Of a DNA stretch of 64,000 nucleotides, positions 17,781 through 27,538 are shown piece by piece; position 1 is the stretch's first letter, and each line of letters begins with the position of its first letter. This DNA comes from Anaerococcus rubeinfantis (GTDB lineage: Bacteria; Bacillota; Clostridia; Tissierellales; Peptoniphilaceae), in contig NZ_LN913016.1 in the NCBI RefSeq assembly GCF_001487145.1, forward strand, positions 682,001 to 746,000. Direction: 5' to 3'. Under the pieces are notes generated by a model, which saw only the letters and a program-made list of their open reading frames with translations, had not been told where the DNA came from and made no database searches. The position numbers and the translations under genes were made by a program.

Positions 17781-18483
17781 TAGTTTAAATATTGATTTAG
17801 AAGTTTACACAGGACCTTTTGATGTTTTGTTAAAACTTATAGAAAAACAAAAAGTAGATATTTATGACATAAAAATAGAAGATATAACAAGCCCTTATAT
17901 GGAGGCTATCAATGAAATGGATATTCCTCTTGGTCAATTAAGCGAGTTTATTTATATATCTTCTATTTTGTTATATATAAAATCCAGCAAATTAATGCCA
18001 AAGGATGAGGATGATACTATAGAGGAAGATTTTATTTCTTATCTTATAGAATACAAAAAAATAAAAAGTGTAGAAGATGATTTGAAAAATTTAGAAAATG
18101 AGGCGAAATCATATTTTACAAAATACCAAGAAGACCTATCACAATATAAAAGTGAAGATGAAATAATAGCAAAAGATGTAAATATTTTAAAAAATGAATT
18201 TACAAAATTAATCAAGGCCTATAAAAATGAAAAAATAGAAAAACCTGATTTGATTAAATCAATAAAAAGACTTGATGTAAATGATTATATTAAAAAAATA
18301 CGAAATACTTTGAAATTTACAAAATCAATAAGGTTAAATAAAATAACTGATGAAATAAAATCAAAATCAGCTTGTATTGGGACCTTTTTGGCCTTATTGG
18401 AGCTTGTAAGATTGAAAGAAATTTACTTAGAAGAAGAAAATACAAATGAGTTTTTAATATTAAAAAGGGAAAATGATGAATGA
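17770..18483 (+). CDS. scpA: Segregation and condensation protein A
   Basis: This kleisin subunit bridges the SMC dimer in the bacterial condensin complex. The 237-residue protein starts [20 protein letters not shown], followed by the conserved [16 protein letters not shown] winged-helix segment near the C-terminus. I use the ATG at 17770; a TTG one codon upstream is possible. It overlaps the Nudix gene by 11 bp and scpB by 11 bp. The smc gene itself is not in the window. Confidence 0.95.
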   Translation: MKNNSLNIDLEVYTGPFDVLLKLIEKQKVDIYDIKIEDITSPYMEAINEMDIPLGQLSEFIYISSILLYIKSSKLMPKDEDDTIEEDFISYLIEYKKIKSVEDDLKNLENEAKSYFTKYQEDLSQYKSEDEIIAKDVNILKNEFTKLIKAYKNEKIEKPDLIKSIKRLDVNDYIKKIRNTLKFTKSIRLNKITDEIKSKSACIGTFLALLELVRLKEIYLEEENTNEFLILKRENDE

Positions 18484-19012
18484 TACTTATTTAAAAGGAA
18501 TTATTGAAGAAATTTTATATATTTGGGGTGAGCCAATTGATATTAATGAACTTTCAAAAATCATTTATGACGCTGAAAAATCTGAAATAAGAAAGGCAAT
18601 AAATGAAATGATGGTTGAAAGAAATGAAAATTCATCTGGTCTTATTATTAAAAATTATGAAAACAAATATCAATTTTCAACAAGGGCAAATCATGAAAAA
18701 TATATTTCAAATATAGTAAAAAAATCTGAAAAAAATCTATCCAATTCTTCACTCGAAACCCTTTCAATAATAGCCTACAAACAACCAATAACTAGGGCTG
18801 AAATTGATAAAATAAGAGGAGTTAAATCTCAATCAACAATTGATTCTCTTTTGGATAAAAAATTAATAAAAGAAAATGGTAGGCTTGATAAGATTGGAAA
18901 GCCAATAATTTATGTAACAACAGATTTGTTTTTGAAATATTTTAATATTTCAAGCCTTGACCAATTGCCAAAAATTGATGAAGAAATAGCAGGTGAATTA
19001 GATGAGGATTAA
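18473..19012 (+). CDS. scpB: Segregation and condensation protein B
   Basis: This 179-residue double winged-helix protein binds ScpA in the SMC complex. Characteristic segments are [45 protein letters not shown] and [13 protein letters not shown]. It overlaps scpA by 11 bp and the following pseudouridine synthase by 11 bp, the conserved scpA-scpB-rluB arrangement. Confidence 0.96.
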   Translation: MMNDTYLKGIIEEILYIWGEPIDINELSKIIYDAEKSEIRKAINEMMVERNENSSGLIIKNYENKYQFSTRANHEKYISNIVKKSEKNLSNSSLETLSIIAYKQPITRAEIDKIRGVKSQSTIDSLLDKKLIKENGRLDKIGKPIIYVTTDLFLKYFNISSLDQLPKIDEEIAGELDED

Positions 19013-19697
19013 TAAATTTATAGCAAAAACAGGTCTTGCTTCAAGAAGAAAAAGCGAAGAATATATAAAAAATGGCCTTGTTTTTGTAAATGGAAAAAAG
19101 CTTGAAGACTTATCTTACCAGGTAAAAGATGATGATGAAGTTAAGGTAAATGGCGAAATTTTAAAAATACAAGAAAAATTTTATTATAAATTAAATAAGC
19201 CCATAGGATATATTTCATCAAATTACGATCCCCACAATAAAAAAGACTTAAATGAGTTGATTAAAATTGATGGGAGATTTTTTTGTGCAGGAAGACTTGA
19301 CAAAGATAGCCACGGCCTTATGTTAATAACAAATGATGGAAATATTACCAACAAAATAATCCACCCAAGTAAGGAAATTAATAAAACATATCTGGTAAAA
19401 GTCGATAGGCTTTTATCAAAAGATCAAGAGGAAAAATTTAAAAATTCAATAAAATTATCCGAAAATGAGATAACAAGTAAGGCGAAAATATCCTTGATTA
19501 ATAAAAATCAAATTTTATATAAGGTTATAATTCACCAAGGTTATAATAGGCAGGTTAGAAGAATGTTTGGGTATTTTGGGGCAAAAGTTTTGGATTTAAA
19601 AAGAATAAAAATTGGAGAAATTGAACTTGGAAATTTAAAAGATGGGGAATATAGAAAGCTTAATCAAAGAGAATTAGAATATTTAGAAAGTTTATAA
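19002..19697 (+). CDS. rluB: rRNA pseudouridine synthase, RsuA/RluB family
   Basis: The 231-residue protein begins with an S4 RNA-binding domain ([20 protein letters not shown]). The catalytic domain contains [17 protein letters not shown], whose Asp is the nucleophile, and the [18 protein letters not shown] motif. Family members isomerise uridine in 23S (RluB) or 16S (RsuA) rRNA. Synteny with scpAB favours RluB, though the exact target cannot be read from sequence. It overlaps scpB by 11 bp. Confidence 0.92.
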   Translation: MRINKFIAKTGLASRRKSEEYIKNGLVFVNGKKLEDLSYQVKDDDEVKVNGEILKIQEKFYYKLNKPIGYISSNYDPHNKKDLNELIKIDGRFFCAGRLDKDSHGLMLITNDGNITNKIIHPSKEINKTYLVKVDRLLSKDQEEKFKNSIKLSENEITSKAKISLINKNQILYKVIIHQGYNRQVRRMFGYFGAKVLDLKRIKIGEIELGNLKDGEYRKLNQRELEYLESL

Positions 19698-19700
19698 ATT

Positions 19701-20921
19701 ATGGAAATAGGAATAATTGGAGCAGGAGCTAGCGGGATTTTTACTGCTATAAATGTTAAAAATGAAAAAAATAGAATCACCTTGATAGAAAAAAATGAAA
19801 AAATTGGAAAAAAATTATTTATAACTGGAAAAGGCAGGTGTAATATTACAAATGCTAAATTTTTTGATGAATTTTTAGACAATATTTTGACTAATAAGAA
19901 ATTTATGTATTCATCATTTACAAATTTTGATAATTATGCTCTTATGGATTATCTTGAAAATCATGGTTTAAAACTTACAGTTCAAAGAGGAGACAGAGTT
20001 TTTCCAAAAAGTGAAAAATCTAGTGATGTGATAAAATTATTTGAAAAATTATTAGATGATAAAAAAATAGACTTAAAATTAAATGAAAATGTTCAAAAAA
20101 TTAAAAAAGAGTCAAATAAATTTATTGTAGAAACAAACAAGAAAACTTATGAATTTGATAAAGTAGTAATTGCAACAGGAGGACTTTCTTACCCACTTAC
20201 AGGATCAAATGGTGATGGCTATAAATTTGCTAAAGCTTTCTCCCATAAGATTATTGATCAAAAGCCAGGACTTTGTCCCATAAAAATTTCAGACCATGAT
20301 TTGGATTCATTAAATGGAATATCTTTAAAAAATGTAAGTTTAAATGTAGAGTGTGAAAAGAAAAATTATAGTGAATTTGGCGAGATGCTTATAGGGAAAA
20401 ATTTCATTACGGGACCTATTGTTTTAACTATGTCATCATTAATTAATAGGCAAAAGGTGAAAAATATTTATATTGACCTAAAAGCAAGTCTTGATTTTGA
20501 AAAACTCGATAATAGGTTAATAAGAGATTTTGAAAATAATTCTAACAAGGATATTGGAAATATTTTAAAAAAATTGCTTTTAAATGCCTTTGTTTATGTA
20601 ATTTTAAAAAGAGCTCAAATAGACTATCACACCAAAGCAAATCAAATTACAAAAGAAGAAAGGCATAGGCTAATTGATGAAATCAAGCACTTTAATTTGA
20701 ATTTTGCAGGACTTTCTCCAATTAAAAATGCAGTTATAACTTCAGGAGGAGTAGACTGCAAAGAGCTTGATCCAAAAAGTATGGAATCTAAAAAAGTTTC
20801 AGGTCTTTATTTTGTTGGAGAAGTAACTGATGTAGATTGTCTTACTGGTGGTTATAATTTACAAATAGCATTTTCACAAGCATTTGCCTGTGCAAAAGAT
20901 TTAAGGAGGATTAATGAGTAA
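19701..20921 (+). CDS. FAD-dependent oxidoreductase, HI0933 (YhiN/BaiN) family
   Basis: The 406-residue flavoprotein has an N-terminal dinucleotide-binding motif (GAGASG, residues 7-12), the GKGRCNITNA segment typical of the HI0933 family and a C-terminal FAD motif GLYFVGEVTDVDCLTGG. The family is widespread but its usual substrate is unknown; the BaiN name comes from a proposed bile-acid reductase activity and should not be transferred here. It overlaps cmk by 8 bp, a frequent arrangement in Clostridia. Confidence 0.88.
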   Translation: MEIGIIGAGASGIFTAINVKNEKNRITLIEKNEKIGKKLFITGKGRCNITNAKFFDEFLDNILTNKKFMYSSFTNFDNYALMDYLENHGLKLTVQRGDRVFPKSEKSSDVIKLFEKLLDDKKIDLKLNENVQKIKKESNKFIVETNKKTYEFDKVVIATGGLSYPLTGSNGDGYKFAKAFSHKIIDQKPGLCPIKISDHDLDSLNGISLKNVSLNVECEKKNYSEFGEMLIGKNFITGPIVLTMSSLINRQKVKNIYIDLKASLDFEKLDNRLIRDFENNSNKDIGNILKKLLLNAFVYVILKRAQIDYHTKANQITKEERHRLIDEIKHFNLNFAGLSPIKNAVITSGGVDCKELDPKSMESKKVSGLYFVGEVTDVDCLTGGYNLQIAFSQAFACAKDLRRINE

Positions 20922-21564
20922 TTTTATTATAGCTTTGGATGGTCCAAGCGGATCAGGAAAAAGTACAATAGCAAATATTTTGGCGAAAAAATTAAAAATT
21001 TCATACCTAAATACAGGTTCAATGTACAGGGCCCTAACCCTATATTTTTTAGAAAATGGTATAGAAAATGAAGACCAAATTGACCTTAATCTTCTTAAAA
21101 ATATAAAAATAGATATAAATGGAGATAGGGTGTTTTTAAATGGAAAAGATGTAAGCGAAGAAATTAGAAATAAAATTGTAACTGAAAATGTATCTTGGGT
21201 TTCATCAATTCCCCTTGTACGTAAATATTTGGTAGATTTGCAAAGAAAAATTTCAGAAAATAAGTCTATAATTCTTGATGGACGAGATATAGGAACAGTA
21301 GTTTTTCCAAATGCAAAATATAAATTTTTCCTAGTAGCTTCAAGTGAGATTAGGGCAAAAAGGCGTTATGAACAAAATGAAATTGATAAATCTTTAGAAG
21401 AAATTCAAAAAGATATAGAAAAAAGAGACTATATAGACTCTCACAGAGAAATTTCTCCCCTAAAAAAAGCAGATGACGCTATAGAAATTGATTCATCAAA
21501 CCTTACAATAGATGAAACAATAGATGAAATTTTAGAAAAAATGGATAAAGAAGATGTTTTATAG
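20914..21564 (+). CDS. cmk: Cytidylate kinase
   Basis: The 216-residue enzyme phosphorylates CMP/dCMP. GPSGSGKST (10-18) is the P-loop, followed by LNTGSMYRALTLYF, LDGRDIGTVVFPNAKYKFFL and the RRYEQ lid region. An AAGGAGG site precedes the ATG. It overlaps both neighbours, lying in the common cmk-plsC-ispH-rpsA cluster of Firmicutes. Confidence 0.97.
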   Translation: MSNFIIALDGPSGSGKSTIANILAKKLKISYLNTGSMYRALTLYFLENGIENEDQIDLNLLKNIKIDINGDRVFLNGKDVSEEIRNKIVTENVSWVSSIPLVRKYLVDLQRKISENKSIILDGRDIGTVVFPNAKYKFFLVASSEIRAKRRYEQNEIDKSLEEIQKDIEKRDYIDSHREISPLKKADDAIEIDSSNLTIDETIDEILEKMDKEDVL

Positions 21565-22144
21565 ACTTATATATTCTTTTTTAAGGATAATAGCAACTCC
21601 CTTGTTTAGGATAAGGGTTCATGGGATTGAAAAAATACCTGAAAATGAAAAATTTATAGTATGTGCAAATCATAAGTCTTTGCTTGATCCAGTTTTTATA
21701 GCCCTTGCCTTAGATAGGCAAGTTCACTTTATTGCAAAAAAAGAGTTATTTGAAGTTCCAGTTTTAAAAAATATTTTAAAATTTTTAAAAGCCATACCAG
21801 CTCAAAGAGATGGAAAAGATTTATCAGTTTTAAGAGATTCAATAAAACTTATTAAATCTGGAAAAATTTTGGGAATATTTCCAGAAGGAACAAGAGTAAA
21901 AGAAATAAAAAGAGAAAACATAAAAGATGGAGCAGGATACATTGCACTTAAATCAAAAACTGATATATTAACAATAGAAATCATATCTTCTTATAAGCCA
22001 TTTTTCAAAACAGACTTATATATAAAAAATCTTGTAAAAATCGAAGATTTTAAAAATTTAAAATCAAAAGAAGCTATGGAAAAAATAATGGATGAAACTT
22101 ATGAGAAAATGTATGAAAATCACAAATTTTTAAGAAAGGTTTGA
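21554..22144 (+). CDS. plsC: 1-acyl-sn-glycerol-3-phosphate acyltransferase
   Basis: The 196-residue acyltransferase has the catalytic NHKSLLD (HX4D) motif at 39-45 and the glycerol-phosphate-binding FPEGTR at 109-114, plus an N-terminal hydrophobic helix. It makes phosphatidic acid from lysophosphatidic acid at the membrane. It overlaps cmk by 11 bp and ends one base before the ispH-rpsA start. Confidence 0.94.
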   Translation: MFYRLIYSFLRIIATPLFRIRVHGIEKIPENEKFIVCANHKSLLDPVFIALALDRQVHFIAKKELFEVPVLKNILKFLKAIPAQRDGKDLSVLRDSIKLIKSGKILGIFPEGTRVKEIKRENIKDGAGYIALKSKTDILTIEIISSYKPFFKTDLYIKNLVKIEDFKNLKSKEAMEKIMDETYEKMYENHKFLRKV

Positions 22145-22145
22145 G

Positions 22146-24221
22146 ATGAAAATAATAGTAGCAAAAAATTCTGGCTTTTGCAATGGAGTTAGAAGAAGTG
22201 TAGATCTTGCAAACAAAGCAAGCGAAAAAAATATAAAAACATACACACTTGGACCCTTGGTTCATAATCCTAGTCAAGTAAAAATGCTTGAAGAAAAAGG
22301 CGTTGGTGTAATTGATGAAAAAAAAGCTTTAAATTTAAAAAATTCACAAATTATTATAAGAAGTCACGGGGTAAGTGAAAAATTAAAAGAAAATCTTAGA
22401 GAAAACTCTAATGAAGTAATAGATGCAACTTGTCCAGTTCTTTTAAATATTTATAAAAAAATAAAAGAAAAAGAAAATGAAGGTTATACCATAATAATTA
22501 TTGGGGATAAAGACCATCCTGAAATAAAAGCTATGGCATCTTATGTAAATAATGGTATAATAATTAAGAATGAGACTGAAGCAAAAAATATTACAAATAT
22601 GTCAAAACTTTATGTTGTTAGTCAAACAACAAACAGAATTGATTTTTTTGAGAATATTGCTCATGAGTTAGAGAAGACGAATGATGATGTAGTAATAGAA
22701 AATACAATCTGCAATGCTACAAGATTAAGGCAGGAAGCATGTAAGAGCCTTTCAAAAGAAGTTGATTGTATGATTGTTGTTGGTGGTTTTAATAGTTCAA
22801 ATACAAACAAGCTTTATCAAATAGCACAAAAGTATTGTAAAAATGTTAAAAGAATAGAAACTGTTAAAGATCTACCTTTGCAAAAGCTCTCAAATTTTAA
22901 TATAATAGGGGTAATCGCTGGTGCGTCCACACCAGATCAGGTTATCGAGGAGGTAGTTAATAGGATGGATGATTTAACAAACGAAGAATTAATGAATAGC
23001 ATTGAAGATAGTATGAAAAAAATATACCCAAGAGATGTTATTGATGGAACAATTATTGATGTGAAAGATGATGAAGTTTTTGTAGACATTCAATATCGTG
23101 CAGATGGTATTGTAAAACTTGACGAAATGAGTGAAGAACAAAGAGAAAATCCAAAAGATCACTTTGAAATAGGTCAAGAAGTTGAAGTTTACGTTATAAA
23201 ACTTGATGATGGTGAAGGAAACGTAGCTTTATCTACAAGAAGAGTAGAAGGAATGAAAAACTGGAAAACTCTTAGAGAAGCTTATGAAAACGAAGAAACT
23301 GTTGAAGGTGATATAACAGGATCAAATAAAGGTGGTTTAACTGCAAAAGTTATGGGAATTAATGGATTTGTTCCTGCAAGCCAAATTGCACCATATTTTG
23401 TTAAAAACTTCAAAAAATTTGTTGGTGAACATTGGGATCTTAAAATCATTTCAATTGATGAAAGAAAAAATCGTCTAGTTTTATCAAGAAAAGATATAGT
23501 TGAAGAAAAACTTGATGAACAATGGGATGAATTAGAAGAAGGACAAGTTATAACAGGAAAAGTAGCAAGATTAACTGATTTTGGTGCTTTTATTGAAATA
23601 GGAAGCCTTGATGGATTACTTCACGTATCTGATATAGCTTGGACAAGAGTTGAACACCCAAGAGATGTACTAAACATTGGCGATGATATTGAAGTTAAAA
23701 TATTAAAACTTAATAAAGAAAAAAATAGAATTTCACTTGGAAGAAAACAACTTCTTGAAAAACCATTTGCTGAATTTGCAAATGAACATGAAGTAGGCGA
23801 CGTTATTACAGGTAAAGTTGTAAACTTACTTGACTTTGGTGCTTTTGTAGAAGTAAGCGAAGGTGTTGAAGGTTTAATTCACGTTTCTGAAATTTCATGG
23901 GATCACGTTGAAAAACCATCTGATGAATTAAATGTTGGTGATGAAGTAGAAGTAAAAATCTTAAGCATCGACCCAGAAGAAGAAAAAATTGGTCTTTCAA
24001 TGAAAGCTTTAAAAGAAGCTCCAGAAAGAAGTGAAAGAAAACCAAGAAGAAATTTTGAAGAAAACAAAAACAGATCTAATGCTAAAGCTAAAAGAAAAGC
24101 TGAAAAGAAAGAATCAAATAATGAATTTGGTGATAACGACTTAAACAATAACATTGGATTTGCTATAGAAGAAGTATTATCAGGTATAGAAATAGAAGAC
24201 GAAGATTCTACTGAAGAATAA
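22146..24221 (+). CDS. ispH-rpsA: Fused HMBPP reductase (IspH) and ribosomal protein S1
   Basis: The 691-residue protein joins two enzymes. Residues 1-275 are IspH (LytB), the last MEP-pathway enzyme, with the three iron-sulfur Cys residues 12, 96 and 189 and substrate residues His40, His74, His124 and Glu126. Residues about 296-622 hold four S1 RNA-binding repeats; repeats 3 and 4 have the clear 'TDFGAFIEIG'/'LDFGAFVEVS' form. A basic then acidic low-complexity tail follows (625-691). Such fusions are known in Clostridia. A strong internal Shine-Dalgarno and in-frame ATG (Met274) could also yield free S1. A terminator follows. Confidence 0.95.
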   Translation: MKIIVAKNSGFCNGVRRSVDLANKASEKNIKTYTLGPLVHNPSQVKMLEEKGVGVIDEKKALNLKNSQIIIRSHGVSEKLKENLRENSNEVIDATCPVLLNIYKKIKEKENEGYTIIIIGDKDHPEIKAMASYVNNGIIIKNETEAKNITNMSKLYVVSQTTNRIDFFENIAHELEKTNDDVVIENTICNATRLRQEACKSLSKEVDCMIVVGGFNSSNTNKLYQIAQKYCKNVKRIETVKDLPLQKLSNFNIIGVIAGASTPDQVIEEVVNRMDDLTNEELMNSIEDSMKKIYPRDVIDGTIIDVKDDEVFVDIQYRADGIVKLDEMSEEQRENPKDHFEIGQEVEVYVIKLDDGEGNVALSTRRVEGMKNWKTLREAYENEETVEGDITGSNKGGLTAKVMGINGFVPASQIAPYFVKNFKKFVGEHWDLKIISIDERKNRLVLSRKDIVEEKLDEQWDELEEGQVITGKVARLTDFGAFIEIGSLDGLLHVSDIAWTRVEHPRDVLNIGDDIEVKILKLNKEKNRISLGRKQLLEKPFAEFANEHEVGDVITGKVVNLLDFGAFVEVSEGVEGLIHVSEISWDHVEKPSDELNVGDEVEVKILSIDPEEEKIGLSMKALKEAPERSERKPRRNFEENKNRSNAKAKRKAEKKESNNEFGDNDLNNNIGFAIEEVLSGIEIEDEDSTEE
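22948..22967 (+). promoter_or_regulatory. Internal Shine-Dalgarno and in-frame ATG within ispH-rpsA
   Basis: AGGAGG at 22948-22953 lies 11 nt before ATG 22965-22967, which is in frame (Met274) exactly at the IspH/S1 junction. Initiation there would give a 418-residue S1 with all four repeats. The site is encoded by consecutive GAG-GAG codons (Glu-Glu); GAA is the more common Glu codon in the window, although other GAG codons occur nearby. Confidence 0.5.
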
Positions 24222-24244
24222 TAGCTGATAAATTACAATTACAC

Positions 24245-24275
24245 AAAAAGAGATGGTTTAAATCATCTCTTTTTT
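24245..24275 (+). terminator. Terminator of the efp-to-ispH-rpsA operon
   Basis: AGAGATG (24250-24256) pairs with CATCTCT (24264-24270), flanked by A and T runs, with a short GTTTAAAT loop region. It lies between ispH-rpsA and miaB. Confidence 0.85.
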
Positions 24276-24291
24276 AGCTTTAAGGAGATAT

Positions 24292-25644
24292 ATGCAATTT
24301 AAAAATAACGAAAAATATAAGAATTATTTTAAAGGGAAAAAATATAATATAACAACCTTCGGTTGCCAGATGAATGAGCATGATTCTGAAAGAATATCTT
24401 ATATCCTCGAAGATTTAGGATATACTTTTACAGAAAATAGGAACCAGGCAGATTTTATTTTATTTAATACATGTCTTGTTAGAGAAAATGCAGAATTAAA
24501 ACTTTATGGTCAAGTTTCTAGTTTGAAAAAATTAAAAGAAGAAAATCCAGAAAAAATTATAGCAGTTTCAGGTTGCATGATGCAAACAAGCGTTGCTAGA
24601 GAAGTTATAGAAAAAAAACATAGAGAAGTTGATATAATTTTTGGGACAAAAAATATAAATTCTCTGCCAGATCTTTTATTTAAATATTTAGAAACCGGAG
24701 AGAGAGTAATAGATGTATCTGAAGATAATGTCAAAGATGATTATGTAAACTATAACAGTAAAAATAATTTTCAAGCTTATGTAAATATTATGACAGGATG
24801 TGATAATTTCTGTTCATATTGTATAGTTCCTCAATCAAGAGGAAGAGAAGAAAGCAGAAGGCCATCTCATATTATTGAAGAAATTGAAAATTTGGTTAAA
24901 AATGGATATAAAGAAGTGACTCTTTTGGGACAAAATGTTAATTCTTATGGAAATAAGTCTGATTTTAATGTAACTTTTCCTGAACTTTTGGAAAGATGTG
25001 CAGAAATTGAAGGTCTTCAAAGATTAAGATTTACAACAAGCCATCCAAAAGATTTATCCGATGATTTAATAAGGGTAATGAAAGAAAATGACAATATATG
25101 TAATTATTTTCACCTACCTATGCAATCAGGATCTGATAAAGTTCTAAAAGATATGAATAGAAAGTATAATAAGGAACAATATTTAGAAAAAGCTAGGAAA
25201 TTAAAAGAAGAAATTCCAGATATTGCAATTTCTACAGATATTATTGTGGGCTATCCTACAGAAACTGAAGAAGACTTCCAAGAAACTTTAGATGTTTGTA
25301 GAAAAGTTGGTTTTGATACAGCCTTTACCTTTAAATATTCTCCAAGACCAAAGACAAAAGCTGCAAAACTTGATCCGATTGATGATAAAATTGTTCAAGA
25401 TAGGTTTGATAGATTACTGGATACCCTTTATCCAATATTTAATGAAAAAAATAAGGAATATGTTGGAAAAGTTGTTGAAGTCTTATTAGAATCTGAAAGT
25501 AAAAATAATAAAGATGTTTTGACTGGTAGAACAGATACATTTAAACTTGTTCATGTAAAAGCAGATAAGAAATTAATAGGGCAAATAGTCAAGGTAAAAA
25601 TAACAGATAACACTTCATTTACAATATCAGGTCACTTAGTTTAA
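24292..25644 (+). CDS. miaB: tRNA-2-methylthio-N6-dimethylallyladenosine synthase
   Basis: This radical-SAM methylthiotransferase of 450 residues modifies A37 of tRNAs reading UNN codons. It has the N-terminal UPF0004 domain (FGCQMNEHDSER with Cys25; FNTCLVRENAE; SGCMMQ), the radical-SAM motif Cys170/174/177 (CDNFCSYCIVP) and a C-terminal TRAM domain ending FTISGHLV. An AAGGAG site precedes the ATG. It starts directly after the terminator at 24275, yet no convincing promoter is visible, so readthrough or a weak promoter is needed. Confidence 0.96.
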   Translation: MQFKNNEKYKNYFKGKKYNITTFGCQMNEHDSERISYILEDLGYTFTENRNQADFILFNTCLVRENAELKLYGQVSSLKKLKEENPEKIIAVSGCMMQTSVAREVIEKKHREVDIIFGTKNINSLPDLLFKYLETGERVIDVSEDNVKDDYVNYNSKNNFQAYVNIMTGCDNFCSYCIVPQSRGREESRRPSHIIEEIENLVKNGYKEVTLLGQNVNSYGNKSDFNVTFPELLERCAEIEGLQRLRFTTSHPKDLSDDLIRVMKENDNICNYFHLPMQSGSDKVLKDMNRKYNKEQYLEKARKLKEEIPDIAISTDIIVGYPTETEEDFQETLDVCRKVGFDTAFTFKYSPRPKTKAAKLDPIDDKIVQDRFDRLLDTLYPIFNEKNKEYVGKVVEVLLESESKNNKDVLTGRTDTFKLVHVKADKKLIGQIVKVKITDNTSFTISGHLV

Positions 25645-25665
25645 GAATTTAAGAAAGAAGGCTTT

Positions 25666-26643
25666 ATGAAAGCTTATGTAGTTAAAGCAAAGGCTAAATA
25701 TGGCAAATTACCTAGTAAAGAAATTTGCAGAGATTTATTATATGAAGATAGTTTTGAAAGAAAAATAGATATAATTCGAAATAATAACAGTGAAATACCT
25801 AACGTTAATTCGAAAAAAGATTTAGAGATATATCTTTCAAACAAATTATACGATGATATACATTCATTTTTGAAATTTTTAAAAGGTGAAGAGAAAAATT
25901 TCTTTTTAAAATATATTTCAAGTTTTGAAGTTCAGCTTATGCAATTAATAGTTCAAGCTATAATCAATGATCATTTAACGGACAGTTTGGATATTATTAA
26001 AAGAGAAAAATTTTCTCATGATATAAATGTATCAAAAGATGATGATTTTAAAAGTTTCATAGAAAAATCTAAACAAACAAGATATTATAGAACCCTCTTT
26101 CCGTTTTTAAATGAAAACATGGATAGGGATTCCATAATATTTTTAATTTCAAATGCTCTAAACAAATTTTATTATAGGGACCTTTTGTATGAATGTAAAA
26201 AACTTCCAAAAAAAATTGAAAATGAGCTTAGAGATTTTATCGGAAAAAAGATTGATATTTTTAATATAGAAATGGTATTTAGGTTAAAAAACTACTTTGT
26301 ATTAAATGATTATGAAATATTCAATTATTTGATTGAAGGTGGTAAATATTTTAAAACTGACGATTTAAAGAAAATGTCAAATTTATCATTGGATGAGTTT
26401 AAAGAAGAGATTTTAAATAGTCAATATAAAGATTTATTCTTATCGACTTATAATTTTTATAAGGCAAAAGAAGATTTACTAAGTGAAAATTCCAAAAAAT
26501 TGGGAAATTCAAAGTTTGATTTATTAAAGTTAATTTATATGGTTGATATGATGACAATTTCAAATAAAAATATAACTAGTATTTTAGAATTTGATGAAAC
26601 TTTTGATAAGGATGAAAAGAAGCACTATATAATAAAGAGGTGA
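25666..26643 (+). CDS. ntpC: A/V-type ATPase subunit C
   Basis: This 325-residue all-helical protein matches the C (d-type) subunit that caps the c-ring and contacts the central stalk D-F. Visible family features are the AKAKYGKLPSKE start, KQTRYYRTLFPFL and the repeated three-helix bundles with IEMVFRLKNYF. It is the first gene of the ATPase cluster, 21 bp after miaB with no terminator between. In Enterococcus the C gene is in the middle of the operon, so the order here differs. Confidence 0.82.
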   Translation: MKAYVVKAKAKYGKLPSKEICRDLLYEDSFERKIDIIRNNNSEIPNVNSKKDLEIYLSNKLYDDIHSFLKFLKGEEKNFFLKYISSFEVQLMQLIVQAIINDHLTDSLDIIKREKFSHDINVSKDDDFKSFIEKSKQTRYYRTLFPFLNENMDRDSIIFLISNALNKFYYRDLLYECKKLPKKIENELRDFIGKKIDIFNIEMVFRLKNYFVLNDYEIFNYLIEGGKYFKTDDLKKMSNLSLDEFKEEILNSQYKDLFLSTYNFYKAKEDLLSENSKKLGNSKFDLLKLIYMVDMMTISNKNITSILEFDETFDKDEKKHYIIKR

Positions 26644-26647
26644 TAAT

Positions 26648-27520
26648 ATGGCTGTCGAAAAAATGCACTTGGTTAATATTATGGCAAGACTTGAAAACCT
26701 AGACGATTTTCTTGAAGATTTGATAGATATAGATGAATTTGACCAAGTTGATGCTTTTAGACAAATACAAAACAGAGAATTTTCTATTAGGGCAAGCGAA
26801 GAAAATATTGATAAAACTGAAGATTTTAATGATCTAGAAAGTTTTGAAAAAGTTGATTCTTCCTTTATAAAAGATCTTGAAGATATAGAAGAATTTTTAA
26901 ACCTTGAAGATTCATCTGACGGCAAAAGAATTAATGAAGAAAAACTTAGAGATTTACTAAAAGTTTTTGAAGAAAATATAGAAAAGAAAAAAGAATTAGA
27001 AGAAAGAAACCAAAAGCTCGAACAATACATTAATAACCTACAAGCCTTGGAAAATGAAGAAATAAATATTAATAAGATAAGAAATCTAAATTATTTTAAT
27101 TACAGGCTTGGAGAAGTTAGTAAGGATGGTAGGTTTATTTTAAAAAATAACTACGAATCTATACCGTCATTAATTATTCACTTACAAAAAAATGATCCAG
27201 ATATTAATATAAATAAGGAAGCTTTAAAGAGTATCTATAGTATTGATGATGAAACAAGTAAATTAAGAAGTGATACTGATAATATTATCAAAAATGAAAA
27301 AGATAACGTCAATAATGTAAGTGTTGATTTGAGCAAACAATATGAAAAGAAAACTAAAGATGATTCGAGTAAAATTTATGATGACATTTTAAAACAAGCT
27401 GATTTGAAAAATAAAGAAATAGAAAAATTCTATGATAAGAGAAAATTAGAAAGTGGAAAAATTTTTGATTCTATGAAAGATAGCATAGTTAAAGAATTTT
27501 TTGAAAAAATTATTAGTTAG
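26648..27520 (+). CDS. Fusion of ATPase subunit I N-terminal domain with stalk subunit H/G
   Basis: The 290-residue product starts MAVEKMHLVNIMARLENLDD, the standard start of A/V-ATPase subunit I. Residues 1 to about 182 look like the N-terminal part of its cytoplasmic domain (ending NYFNYRLGEVSKDGRF...SLIIHL). Residues about 200-290 are a charged coiled coil ending SIVKEFFEKIIS, resembling the small peripheral-stalk subunit H/G, which otherwise is missing from the operon. The rest of subunit I is the next ORF in the same reading frame after a TAG. Together the two total 761 residues, about one subunit I plus one H. The assignment rests on visual similarity. Confidence 0.65.
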   Translation: MAVEKMHLVNIMARLENLDDFLEDLIDIDEFDQVDAFRQIQNREFSIRASEENIDKTEDFNDLESFEKVDSSFIKDLEDIEEFLNLEDSSDGKRINEEKLRDLLKVFEENIEKKKELEERNQKLEQYINNLQALENEEININKIRNLNYFNYRLGEVSKDGRFILKNNYESIPSLIIHLQKNDPDININKEALKSIYSIDDETSKLRSDTDNIIKNEKDNVNNVSVDLSKQYEKKTKDDSSKIYDDILKQADLKNKEIEKFYDKRKLESGKIFDSMKDSIVKEFFEKIIS

Positions 27521-27523
27521 GAG

Positions 27524-27538
27524 AAAGGAGGTTTTATG
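27524..27538 (+). promoter_or_regulatory. Strong ribosome-binding site for the second part of subunit I
   Basis: AAAGGAGGT at 27524-27532 is a near-perfect match to the 16S rRNA anti-Shine-Dalgarno and lies 4 nt before ATG 27536. It follows the in-frame TAG at 27518-27520. This argues that the split of subunit I is a working arrangement rather than a fresh nonsense mutation. Confidence 0.75.
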
